Assembly: GCA_002500665.1 (NCBI GenBank)
Contig: DLRY01000027.1
Coordinates: 19,598-70,411, forward strand
DNA: 50,814 nucleotides
Direction of reading: 5' to 3'
DNA from: Opitutia bacterium UBA7876
Lineage (GTDB): Bacteria; Verrucomicrobiota; Verrucomicrobiia; Opitutales; Seribacteraceae
The notes under the pieces were generated by a model. The model did not search any database. It had not been told where the DNA came from and saw only the letters and a program-made list of their open reading frames with translations. Position numbers and translations under genes: made by a program. This document shows positions 1-8,474 of this stretch, in pieces. Each line of letters starts with the position of its first letter. The stretch's first letter is position 1.

Positions 1-45
1 ACTGGATTTTGAATCCAGCGCGTCTACCAATTCCGCCATCCGGGC
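1..45 (-). tRNA. tRNA-Leu (anticodon CAA), 3' part cut by window edge
   Basis: Read on the minus strand, the sequence starts with acceptor strand GCCCGGA, then the D-arm core GGCGGAATTGGTAGACGC typical of bacterial tRNA-Leu, then an anticodon stem CTGGA/TCCAG closing the 7-base loop TTCAAAA. The anticodon is CAA, which decodes UUG leucine codons. The variable arm, T arm and 3' acceptor strand lie outside the window. No protein gene is visible between this tRNA and the first coding sequence at 213. Confidence 0.93.
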
Positions 46-212
46 AACGAGGAATCCATGAAAATGAGGAAGAAGCAAACGGTTGGCAAGTCTTGAGTTT
101 GGGAAGCCAAGCCGGTTAATAACCTCGCAAAACGACAAAAAATTTGTATTCATATTGTTAATGTCGCTAATAGCTAGTCGTTAGCCACCATTTGTACATT
201 TCACGCGCGCAC

Positions 213-1796
213 ATGAAAACCTGCCTGAAAACGGTTTTGGGCGCTGTCGCCCTGGCAGCGGTTTCTACTGCCTTGTGTCCTTTTTCAGCTTGGGCGAGGG
301 GGGGAGATAGGCGTGGCGAGCCCACTTCCGAGCTGTCATGGGGCCAGACCGACCCTGCCCCTGAGCAAACGGTGCTGAGGGATTCCGAGGAGCAGCCCGT
401 TGGCGCCATGGACGATCGCAACTATGAAACCTCGGAATCGAGCGCACGCCCAAGGCTTATGGAGGAAGTCTACGAGACCGGCCGGCAAACCGGCTTGGAC
501 CAAGGCGGCAAGCAGGGGGATGCCCTAGCCGATGTGAAGAACTCTGCCGGGAAAGGGGAAGTCCAGGGGGTATTCGTTCCCATCGTTCGTACCCTCGAGG
601 TCAAGGCCGATACGAACGGAAACTATCTCTTCCGGGGTAAGGTCCTTGCCGATGGGGGAGCCTCCCTGAGCGCCGTGGGTTTTCTCTTCAGTACCAGCCT
701 CCGCTTCCAAAATCCCCGGAGGGTTCGGGGCGTGCACGAGCCGGGATCCGCCAACTTCCGGGTCGAGACGGACAATCTCCTCCCGGGCAAGACCATTTAC
801 TACAGGGCCTACGCCCGCAATTCAGTCGGGGAGAACCGTGGTTCCCCCGGCAAGCTCATCGTGCCGGAAGCGACCGGAAAGGGGACATGGTGGAGCCAGG
901 CCGAAAGTCTGAGCGCCGACTGGCGCCGTTCCAATTGGTTCGGGACCTACAGGAAGGTCCCAGGCATGGACTGGGTCTACCACCAGAAGCTGGGCTGGAC
1001 CTACGTGGCGGGCGACCAACGGGAGGGGCTTTGGCTCTGGCAGAAGGAAAACGGCTGGACCTGGACGCAGCCCGGCGTTTGGCCCTTTCTGTGGCGCAAC
1101 GATTCGGGCAGCTGGCTGCGCCACGTGGCTACCCTAGGCGGCAAACCTATTTTCTACGACTACCGGACCGGCAAGTTCCGCAACCTCCCCAAGAAGCAAG
1201 CCGAGGCCGAGAAGGAGACAACCGGGAACAGGAACGAAAAGACGGAATCCACAGCGACCGACCCGTCGAAGGATCCGACCAAAGAGGGGAAGCGCAACGA
1301 CTCCATCGCGACCGACCCGGCCCGGGGGAGCACGCTAGAGGGTAAGCGAACCGAGTCTCCCGCCACGGATCCCGGAAAAACGACCGGGCGAAAGAAGGAC
1401 GAGTCTCCTGCGACCGACCCGGGCAAAGCTACCGAAGAACAGCCGAAAACGGGTGGTGGGTTTACCGTAACCGACCCGGCTGACGCGACGGGCGAGCAAC
1501 CCAAGACCGGTACAACCGGTCCGCATACCCACCCGGGCAACACGACGGGCGAGCAGCCCAAAACGGGTGGTGGATTTCCCGTAACCGACCCGGCTGACGC
1601 GAAGGGCGAGCAACCCAAGACGGGCGGGACCGATCCGCAACCGGGCAACACGACGAACGATCAGCCCAAGACGGGCGGGACCGAACCGCATCCGGGCACC
1701 CATCCGGCCGACACCTCGGGCGATCAGCCCAAGACCGGTGAAACCGAGCCTCCACCTGCGACCGGTCAGGGAAATCCCCCCTTAGGCGGCAAATGA
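213..1796 (+). CDS. Secreted protein with Fn3-like domain, aromatic WW/GWF module and QPKTG-repeat tail
   Basis: The protein has 527 residues from the ATG at 213. An in-frame start at 192 would place MYISRAH before a clean Sec signal peptide (MKTCLKTVLGAVALAAV then SAWA), so 213 is preferred. Residues 25-118 look unstructured. Residues about 120-220 (from VFVPIVRT) resemble an Fn3/Ig-like beta sandwich. Residues about 227-320 form a module dense in Trp, Gly and Tyr (WW, NWFGTY, DWVYH, LGWTYV, LWLWQ, GWTWT, GVWPFLW). From about 325 to the end the chain is Thr/Pro/Asp/Gly-rich, with ATDP units followed by six QPKTG units. The Fn3-like and aromatic parts recur at the C-terminus of the next gene, whose ATG overlaps this stop (ATGA). 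Function is unknown; I infer an extracellular or surface-attached protein. No Shine-Dalgarno is visible. Confidence 0.85.
   Translation: MKTCLKTVLGAVALAAVSTALCPFSAWARGGDRRGEPTSELSWGQTDPAPEQTVLRDSEEQPVGAMDDRNYETSESSARPRLMEEVYETGRQTGLDQGGKQGDALADVKNSAGKGEVQGVFVPIVRTLEVKADTNGNYLFRGKVLADGGASLSAVGFLFSTSLRFQNPRRVRGVHEPGSANFRVETDNLLPGKTIYYRAYARNSVGENRGSPGKLIVPEATGKGTWWSQAESLSADWRRSNWFGTYRKVPGMDWVYHQKLGWTYVAGDQREGLWLWQKENGWTWTQPGVWPFLWRNDSGSWLRHVATLGGKPIFYDYRTGKFRNLPKKQAEAEKETTGNRNEKTESTATDPSKDPTKEGKRNDSIATDPARGSTLEGKRTESPATDPGKTTGRKKDESPATDPGKATEEQPKTGGGFTVTDPADATGEQPKTGTTGPHTHPGNTTGEQPKTGGGFPVTDPADAKGEQPKTGGTDPQPGNTTNDQPKTGGTEPHPGTHPADTSGDQPKTGETEPPPATGQGNPPLGGK
1440..1739 (+). repeat. Six-unit in-frame QPKTG tandem repeat
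   Basis: Units starting with CAG/CAA-CCC/CCG-AA lie at 1440, 1497, 1554, 1611, 1662 and 1725. Spacings are 57, 57, 57, 51 and 63 bases, all multiples of three, so the reading frame is kept. The first four units alternate two spacer types (one with TVTDPADA or PVTDPADA, the other with PHTHPGNTT), which suggests a 114-base higher-order unit. The repeat forms the low-complexity C-terminal tail of the secreted protein. Confidence 0.85.
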
Positions 1797-4700
1797 ACAG
1801 GCTCCTCCCGCTATCCCTTCTTTTCCTCTTGGCCGGTCCTTGGGCCCGGGCGGACCAGAACGACCACTTCATAGGTAAGATCATTCCTTCCGATGCCGAC
1901 AGTCAGGATCATTTTGGGTCGTCGGTCGCGGTCTGGGAAGACCTTTCGGTGGTAGGGGCGCCCAATGCCAATGCCGTATACGTCTATCGTGAGGAACACA
2001 ATGGCAGCATGACCAAAATTGCCAAGCTTACGTCTTCTGACGGCGGATCGAACACTCAATTCGGGGGTTCGGTTTCCCTATCCGACGGGATCATCGCGGT
2101 GGGGGCCAAATGGTCCGACCAGCACGGGCAACCCAAATCCGGGGCGGCCTATCTTTACCAAGTCCTGCCGGACTGGTCGGTGCACTTCCTGCATAAGGTT
2201 ACGGCCCACGATGCCAACAACCAAGACTATTTCGGTTCTTCCGTTTCCTTTTCCCAAGGGATTCTTGCCGTCGGAGCGCCATCGGATGACCATAGTGGAC
2301 GTAATGATGCAGGCTCGGCCTACGTCTATCGTCTGGAGCACAACGGATCGCTTTCCCCTCTGGAGAAGCTTACGGCTTCGGATGCCAACGCTTCCGATAA
2401 TTTCGGGCATTCTGTTTCCACTTCCCATGGCCTCGTTGCCGTCGGCGCCCCGTCTCACAACCATGACGGAGCCACTTATCTTTACTGGCAGGAAGAGAAC
2501 GGATCCTTCCTGCAGATTGCCAAGGTTACCGATCCGGATGCAAACTATGCCTCAGGCGGAGAAGGTGATGGTTTTGGTCACGCCGTTTCCCTTGCCGGTG
2601 ATCTACTGGCCGTCTCAACGATAGGAGAAGACGTCGCTTCCGTTGCTTACGACGTGGGAGCCGTTTATCTTTTCCGCATCGAGGAGGGTATGCCCCATTT
2701 GCTCGACGAAGTGTTGGCACCCATCTCAGACATGCATAATTCCGCTCGTTTCGGATATTCCCTTGCCCTGTCGTACGAACTTCTGGCAGTTGGCGCTCAG
2801 AATCACAACCATGGTGGGCATTACCAAGCCGGAGCGACATACCTGTACCGGATCGAGCACAACGGAACTGCAGGCCTGATCGAAAAATTCGTCGCGGACG
2901 ACGCCAATGCCTCGGACAAGTTCGGTACCTCCGTCGCGCTGTCATACGACAATCTTGCGGTTGGGGCTCACAAGACCGATTACTCGGGCAATACGAATGC
3001 CGGGACGGTCTACTATTTCGACTCTTGGGCCGCCGCCAACCGGGCCCCGGTCGATATCCGTCCCGAGCCTTTTCTCGGGTTCAGCCCGCAAAAGGAGTGG
3101 CTGCTTTACGACCTACAGGCCGGCTGGCTGAAGTCCGCGGAGAGCCTGGTCGTCGATGCCTACGGCTTGGAGGTGGACCCTTCCGACGACTGGAACCTGA
3201 CCATTCACGAGCATGGATCCCCTTCTTCCCATCCGGTTCACGCATCCTTCACGGGCGCCCCGGACGGGAGCATCGACCTGACCAAGCTGGAGTTCAACCT
3301 GCCGTTGCTCGTTCCGATTATTCACGACGAGCCCGAACTGATCCCGCACGCGGTCGCCTGGGAGACGCTGCGCATGCTTCATGCCAAAAACTGCTACTAC
3401 CTGGATGTAACGGGGGACGGAGCCAGCTCGGGGAACTGGTTCAAGACGGGGCTGGCGGATTTTCTGGTCGGTTATGACGGGCAGGTCCTACTCATACTGG
3501 GGACCGAGCCGACGGTTTCCGAGGTTGGGGCTCTTCTTGCCCTATTGGGGATCCCGGAGGCGAGCGAGACCGAAGGGCAGAGGGCCGCGTCCTACTTGGC
3601 CGTGCGCTACCTGGATTTCAAGATCAGGCAAAGCGGGCAGAACGAGGGCATCAAGCACATGACCTCTTGGATGAAGACCCAGTTCGACAATGGCGCGGGA
3701 GCCGCCGCCAGTGGAATCAACGCTTACTTTGCGGCGACTGGTCTTGGTTATGCGAACGCTCAAGCCTTCATCAACGACTTCAAGGGTGCGGAGGGCCGCA
3801 ATTTCGTGCAAAACGAAATCGTTCCCAAACTCGACAATTTGGATGCGGGGTCGGTCCTTGGCGGAGACGTCACTGGCGGCCCGCCTCTCAGGTGGGACTG
3901 GGTGGTCCCCTCGCTCCACGGCCCTCCCCAATCCAACGTTCAGTATGAGGTCGACGAGTGGGCCAACTTTTTGGAATTCGAAGAGGAATCTCCAGTCGGC
4001 ACGGTGGTCGGGCGTTTCGAGGCCGTCGATCTTGATCCCCACCTACCCGGGTGGAAGGGCTACGAATTGATCAACCATGGAGCCAACATCAGTTGGTCGG
4101 ATGCCAAGGCGGCGGCGGATGCGGCCGATGCGGCGGATCCCTTTCACTGGGTGTACCTCGCCACCATTACGAGCGAAGCCGAGCACAATTTGACCAAGGC
4201 CCTCGTGGCTCAAGCTGGGCTTAATGCCTGGCTGGGGGCAAACGACGCCGCGGTGGAAGGGGAGTGGCGCTGGACGGAGGGCCCGGAAGGGGAGGAAGGC
4301 GAGGAACACAGTGGGCAAGGCCTGCTGTTTTGGGTGGGAGCCGCCAATGGTAATTCGTTCAATGGGTTGTTTTCCAATTGGTCTTCCATAGAACCGAACC
4401 CCACTTACTCTTCACAAGGAGATTGGCTTCGTTATAAAGATAACGGGGAATGGGATGATAGCTCGATGAATGCATCTGTTCCTGCCTTTCTCCTCGAATC
4501 CGACCAAGTCCTTACCCATGTCTACAGCCTGGTCTCGGGGGCCGGGGACGAGCACAACCACTTGTTCGTTCTTGCAGATGACGGGGCCCTTTTTACGGGG
4601 GCCGAGTTCGATTACGAGAACAACGCATCCTCCTATTCCATCCGGGTACGGGTGACCGACGAGCTCAACGCTTCCCGGGAGGAAATCTTCACCATCCGCC

Positions 4701-7700
4701 TGCTCGACGTAGACGAGGATCCGGATAAGGACGGCTTGCACAATAACGAGGATTTGGACGACGATGGGGATGGATACTCCGATGTCGAGGAGATCGTCGC
4801 CGGAAGCGATTCGCGAAATGGTTGGTCCCTTCCACCCGTCAGCAAGGTCATCTACGTCCGGGAGGGAGCCGGCGGGGATGGGAACGGGACCTCCTGGGCA
4901 AGCGCCTATGATAACCTCCAAGCCGCCCTGGCCGAGGCCGATGGGATCAACCGGACACAGATCTGGCTGACTTCCGGGGTCTACCGTCCGGACGTCGGAC
5001 CGGGGCAGACCGAGGGCCAGCGAAACTCGACCTTCCAGCTCAAGAACCGGCTTGAAATTCTCGGTGGGTTCCAGGGGCACGAGGAGGGATTGGAAGATCG
5101 GGTCCTGCAGGGTTTCGGGACCTACTTGAGCGGGGATGTCGGGGCCCATAACTGGCCCGGGGACAACGTCCGCCACGTGGTCACGGCCTCGGGGGTCGAC
5201 CGAACGGCGGTCCTTGCGGACCTGGCCATCGTGCGGGGGCAGGCCGATGGTCCCGGGGAGTGGGACAAGCGCGGGGCGGGAATTCTCGCCGCCGCGGGGA
5301 GCCCGAGCCTGCGCAACCTGGGCTTTTTCGACAACCATGCCGAGGGGACGAACGGGGGTGGAGGAGCCCTCTGCGTCTACGATGGAGGATCGCCCCAAGT
5401 GTTCTCGACCATCTTTCAGAGCAACTCGGCCCAGTGGGGAGGGGCGGTAAAGTTGAGCATGGGGAGCTCGGCGGTCTTCTACAACACCCTCTTTTTGGGC
5501 AACCAGGCAGAAAACGGGGGAGCCGTAGTGGTCTGGGAAAGTAACGCCTCGATCATCCACTCGACCATGGTGGAGAACAACGCCAGCACCGGCGGGGGCA
5601 TCTACGTGGGGAGCAATTCCATCGTGGCCTTCGACAATTCCATCGCCTGGGACAACCAGGCGTCCCAGGAGCCTTCCGGCTACGTCAACCAGAGCTTTTT
5701 CGTTGCCGACCACTCCGTCATCCAGGGCGGACACGGCGACCTGCCGGACGCCGATCCTCTCTTTGCCGACCCCGCCAACCACGATTTCCGCCTGCGTGTG
5801 GGTTCTCCCTTCGTCGATGAGGGCAACCCGGCCAAGGTGGGAGCCCTCCCGGTCGACTACGGCGGCGCTCCCCGCAACCTGGATGCGGGGCCCGACCTGG
5901 GTCTTTTCGAGGGCGCGGTGGATGCGGTGAACCTGAGCGGGACGATCACTTATTCGGGCGAAGTTGACACCGGCCCCTTCCGGGTCTGGCTGATGGACCA
6001 GTCGGGCATGAAGGTCAAGCAAATGGAAATGGAAGCCGCCGGTCCCTACTCGTTTGTGGTGGAACGCGGGCACGGCTACATGGTCAAGGCCTTCCGGGAC
6101 GCGGCCAACGACGGTTGGCCCAGCGTGGGGGATCCTTGGGACTATCACCTGCATTATCCTATAGAAATCAACGAGCCCCGTAATGATTTCGACGTGCACC
6201 TTAGCGACGCCGTTCCCGACCAGAACGCGACGGTCTCGGGGGAAGTCTTCTACGAGGGCCCGGTCCCCGGTCCGGTCATCGTAGCGGCCCTGGACCAGGC
6301 AGACCTCCTCGTCGACATCCGGTTGCTGCCCGAGGGCCCCGGTGATTTTGCTTTTTCCCTGCCCAAGGGGAAAATCTACCAGTTTCTGGCCTTCAGGGAC
6401 GGAAACGGGAACGGCGAGCTCGACAACGAGTGGCAAGTGGGCGAACCCTCTTCGATGCATGGAGACTGGAACGAAACCACCCAAACCTTCAACACCTTCG
6501 TGTTCGTGGGTGGGGATATGGCGGACGTCGATATCGTTCTTGCCGACGGCGATCATGATGAGGACGGGCTGACGGATTGGGAGGAACACCTGACCAGGCC
6601 GGTTGATCCTCTCGACGACCTGGTTGCCGAATATTACCTCGAGGGAAATGCGTTTGATGACTCGGGCAACGGGAACCACGGAATGGTTGCCGGGCCCGCG
6701 CCCGCCCAAGACAGGTTCGGCGAGGAGGGGATGGCCCTCTTCTTCGACGGGGAGGACGACTTCGTCGAAGTCCCCCCACTCGAGCTGGGAAGCGAATACA
6801 CCCTTTCCGTATGGATCCTTCCCGGGGAGCCGAAGGGAGGCGGGTACTTCAATATTCTTTCCGACGACGGGAACCCGGTCTGGGGGGTTCGCGAGGGCAA
6901 TTTGAAGCAGTATCTATTCGGGCGGGTCGAAGGCTCGCCCGTGCCGCGCCACGAGTGGACCCACCTCATGCTCGTACGGGACGGGGAAACCCACACGCTC
7001 TACGTCAACGGCGAGCAGGACGAGACGGGGGAAGCCTTGGCGGGAGACGACGTGTTCTCGGTAATCGGGGCCTACAAGCCGGTCGCGGGGGCTCTGGAGG
7101 ACCGCGAGCCCTTCCACGGGACGATCGACGATTTGCTGGTTTACGGGACCGCCCTGTCACCCGATGAGGCGCACGACGCTCATTTCTTTGAAAGCCTCAG
7201 CCTCAACGAGGGCCTGTACCTCTTTTATCCGCTTGATGGGCATGCGGACGAGGAGGAAGAAGGAAAGCACGGCGCCGTTCATGGAGCCGAACCCGGCGAG
7301 GACCGCTTTGGGGAGAAGGGCTTTGCCCTTTCCTTCGATGGGGTGGACGATCACGTCCAGCTCCCGGCCCTCGAGCTGGGAAGCGAGTACACTTTGTCGG
7401 TCTGGGTCCGCCCCGAAGAGGAAAAGGGAGGCGGGTACTTCAACGTCCTTTCCAACAACGGCGATCCGGTCTGGGGGGTTCGCGAGGGCAACCTGAATCC
7501 CTATCTTTTCGGGCGGGTCGAGGGCTCGCCCGTGGAGCGCCACGAATGGACGCAACTGGTCATCGTGAGGGATGGCGAGAGCCACACGCTCTTCAAGAAC
7601 GGGGAACTCGATGCAACCGCCAACGCCCCGGCGGGGAACGACGTTTATTCGGTGATCGGCGCCTATATGCCCGGAGCCGCCGAAATGGACGACCGCGAGC

Positions 7701-8401
7701 CCTTCCACGGGACGATCGATGATCTCATCATCTGGGAGAGGGCCTTGTCCGGCGATGAGGTCTTCCTTTTGCACGACCTTACCCGGCCTGGTCCGCATGA
7801 GGAGGCATTCGTCCCGATCGTGAGGACGGGCTCACATGAGGAGGAAGATGGGGCCTACGTCTTCGACGGCCAAATCCTTACCGACGGCGGGGCTCCCATC
7901 CTCGAGGCCGGGATCGTTCTCAGCACCAGCATCATGGGCCATGACCCTATCCGGGCACCGGCCCAATTAATGGGGGAGACCCTCGAATTTTCCGTATCCC
8001 TTAGCGGGCTTGAGCCGGGGGTCAGGTATTACTACCGGGCTTACGCCGCGAATGAAGTTGGTGAGAACCTCGGGAGCCTGAAGAAGCTGGTGACCCGGGA
8101 GGATGATCTTCCGGGGGCGTGGTGGAGGGACATGCCGGCGGTTGGAGGAGGCTGGCGGGCATCCGGTTGGTTCGGGGAATTCCGCAGGTTCGAGCAGACG
8201 AACTGGATTTATCATGCCAAGCTCGGCTGGGCATTCGTGGTTCCGGACGAGGAACGGGGGCTTTGGCTTTGGCAGGAAGAGCATGGCTGGCTCTGGACGC
8301 GGGAGGGCGTGATGCCCTACCTGTGGCGCCACAGGTCGGGGAACTGGCTCTACCTGTATGGCAAATTCGGCGGGACGCCGGTCTTCTACGATTTCGAATA
8401 G
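1793..8401 (+). CDS. Giant multi-domain secreted adhesin-like protein
   Basis: The protein has 2202 residues with a Sec signal peptide (MNRLLPLSLLFLLAGPWARA). Domains in order: seven FG-GAP repeats (about 24-410; HFGSSV, QFGGSV, YFGSSV, NFGHSV, GFGHAV, RFGYSL, KFGTSV), as in integrin-type beta propellers; a domain resembling flagellinolysin-type metalloproteases (about 430-710) whose HExxH site reads W523-E-T-L-R527; a cadherin-like domain split by a C-type-lectin-like domain (about 765-900); a TSP3-like acidic calcium loop run (about 985-1005); a right-handed beta-helix (about 1018-1378); two small beta modules (about 1380-1580); two LamG domains (about 1610-1790 and 1807-1985); an Fn3-like domain (about 2003-2100); and the aromatic WW/GWF module (about 2110-2202). 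The ATG overlaps the previous stop, so translation is likely coupled. I infer a calcium-dependent adhesin or glycan binder. A terminator follows at 8410. Confidence 0.9.
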   Translation: MNRLLPLSLLFLLAGPWARADQNDHFIGKIIPSDADSQDHFGSSVAVWEDLSVVGAPNANAVYVYREEHNGSMTKIAKLTSSDGGSNTQFGGSVSLSDGIIAVGAKWSDQHGQPKSGAAYLYQVLPDWSVHFLHKVTAHDANNQDYFGSSVSFSQGILAVGAPSDDHSGRNDAGSAYVYRLEHNGSLSPLEKLTASDANASDNFGHSVSTSHGLVAVGAPSHNHDGATYLYWQEENGSFLQIAKVTDPDANYASGGEGDGFGHAVSLAGDLLAVSTIGEDVASVAYDVGAVYLFRIEEGMPHLLDEVLAPISDMHNSARFGYSLALSYELLAVGAQNHNHGGHYQAGATYLYRIEHNGTAGLIEKFVADDANASDKFGTSVALSYDNLAVGAHKTDYSGNTNAGTVYYFDSWAAANRAPVDIRPEPFLGFSPQKEWLLYDLQAGWLKSAESLVVDAYGLEVDPSDDWNLTIHEHGSPSSHPVHASFTGAPDGSIDLTKLEFNLPLLVPIIHDEPELIPHAVAWETLRMLHAKNCYYLDVTGDGASSGNWFKTGLADFLVGYDGQVLLILGTEPTVSEVGALLALLGIPEASETEGQRAASYLAVRYLDFKIRQSGQNEGIKHMTSWMKTQFDNGAGAAASGINAYFAATGLGYANAQAFINDFKGAEGRNFVQNEIVPKLDNLDAGSVLGGDVTGGPPLRWDWVVPSLHGPPQSNVQYEVDEWANFLEFEEESPVGTVVGRFEAVDLDPHLPGWKGYELINHGANISWSDAKAAADAADAADPFHWVYLATITSEAEHNLTKALVAQAGLNAWLGANDAAVEGEWRWTEGPEGEEGEEHSGQGLLFWVGAANGNSFNGLFSNWSSIEPNPTYSSQGDWLRYKDNGEWDDSSMNASVPAFLLESDQVLTHVYSLVSGAGDEHNHLFVLADDGALFTGAEFDYENNASSYSIRVRVTDELNASREEIFTIRLLDVDEDPDKDGLHNNEDLDDDGDGYSDVEEIVAGSDSRNGWSLPPVSKVIYVREGAGGDGNGTSWASAYDNLQAALAEADGINRTQIWLTSGVYRPDVGPGQTEGQRNSTFQLKNRLEILGGFQGHEEGLEDRVLQGFGTYLSGDVGAHNWPGDNVRHVVTASGVDRTAVLADLAIVRGQADGPGEWDKRGAGILAAAGSPSLRNLGFFDNHAEGTNGGGGALCVYDGGSPQVFSTIFQSNSAQWGGAVKLSMGSSAVFYNTLFLGNQAENGGAVVVWESNASIIHSTMVENNASTGGGIYVGSNSIVAFDNSIAWDNQASQEPSGYVNQSFFVADHSVIQGGHGDLPDADPLFADPANHDFRLRVGSPFVDEGNPAKVGALPVDYGGAPRNLDAGPDLGLFEGAVDAVNLSGTITYSGEVDTGPFRVWLMDQSGMKVKQMEMEAAGPYSFVVERGHGYMVKAFRDAANDGWPSVGDPWDYHLHYPIEINEPRNDFDVHLSDAVPDQNATVSGEVFYEGPVPGPVIVAALDQADLLVDIRLLPEGPGDFAFSLPKGKIYQFLAFRDGNGNGELDNEWQVGEPSSMHGDWNETTQTFNTFVFVGGDMADVDIVLADGDHDEDGLTDWEEHLTRPVDPLDDLVAEYYLEGNAFDDSGNGNHGMVAGPAPAQDRFGEEGMALFFDGEDDFVEVPPLELGSEYTLSVWILPGEPKGGGYFNILSDDGNPVWGVREGNLKQYLFGRVEGSPVPRHEWTHLMLVRDGETHTLYVNGEQDETGEALAGDDVFSVIGAYKPVAGALEDREPFHGTIDDLLVYGTALSPDEAHDAHFFESLSLNEGLYLFYPLDGHADEEEEGKHGAVHGAEPGEDRFGEKGFALSFDGVDDHVQLPALELGSEYTLSVWVRPEEEKGGGYFNVLSNNGDPVWGVREGNLNPYLFGRVEGSPVERHEWTQLVIVRDGESHTLFKNGELDATANAPAGNDVYSVIGAYMPGAAEMDDREPFHGTIDDLIIWERALSGDEVFLLHDLTRPGPHEEAFVPIVRTGSHEEEDGAYVFDGQILTDGGAPILEAGIVLSTSIMGHDPIRAPAQLMGETLEFSVSLSGLEPGVRYYYRAYAANEVGENLGSLKKLVTREDDLPGAWWRDMPAVGGGWRASGWFGEFRRFEQTNWIYHAKLGWAFVVPDEERGLWLWQEEHGWLWTREGVMPYLWRHRSGNWLYLYGKFGGTPVFYDFE
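6620..7155 (+). repeat. LamG-coding tandem duplication, copy 1
   Basis: This copy encodes the first LamG domain. The same segment recurs 591 bases (197 codons) downstream at about 7211-7746. Near-identical blocks encode LELGSEYTLSVW, GGGYFN, VWGVREGN, LFGRVEGSPV, RHEWT and DREPFHGTIDDL, while the blocks between them have diverged. Confidence 0.85.
7211..7746 (+). repeat. LamG-coding tandem duplication, copy 2
   Basis: Second copy of the duplicated LamG segment, offset 591 bases from copy 1. Stretches around 7375-7390, 7430-7442 and 7470-7491 match copy 1 almost base for base, including wobble positions. That points to a fairly recent duplication or to gene conversion within the gene. Confidence 0.85.
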
Positions 8402-8409
8402 TTCCCGGA

Positions 8410-8434
8410 CCGTTTCCAAATGAACGGCTTTTTT
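8410..8434 (+). terminator. Rho-independent terminator after the adhesin gene
   Basis: CCGTT (8410-8414) pairs with AACGG (8423-8427) around an 8-base loop and is followed by C and six Ts (8429-8434). It starts 9 bases after the stop codon at 8401, so it most likely ends the two-gene adhesin transcript. The stem is only 5 bp, so some read-through is possible. Confidence 0.65.
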
Positions 8435-8436
8435 GT

Positions 8437-8453
8437 AATGGATTTATGCCATT
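8437..8453. promoter_or_regulatory. Inverted repeat AATGG-N7-CCATT upstream of the 8475 gene
   Basis: A perfect 5-bp inverted repeat with a 7-base spacer sits between the terminator and the ATG at 8475. It could be an operator, or it could be chance in a 70-base gap. No convincing -35/-10 pair accompanies it. Confidence 0.25.
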
Positions 8454-8474
8454 CATTCGTGCCATAGTCGAATT

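Noticed and set aside
144..173. Promoter TTGTAT-N18-TAATAG and inverted repeat GCTAA-N10-TTAGC upstream of the first gene
   Set aside because: Each promoter box matches consensus at only three of six positions and the repeat is only 5 bp. Chance level in a 167-base AT-rich gap.
1440..1739. QPKTG motifs as sortase sorting signals
   Set aside because: QPKTG resembles LPxTG, but it occurs six times, is not followed by a hydrophobic helix and basic tail, and the organism appears diderm. It is better explained as a low-complexity repeat.
4412..6709. A 765-codon open frame on the minus strand
   Set aside because: It lies entirely antisense to the domain-rich giant adhesin, whose protein has clear C-lectin, cadherin and beta-helix features here. 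The antisense product shows no recognisable domain; long antisense frames are expected in codon-biased, GC-rich genes.
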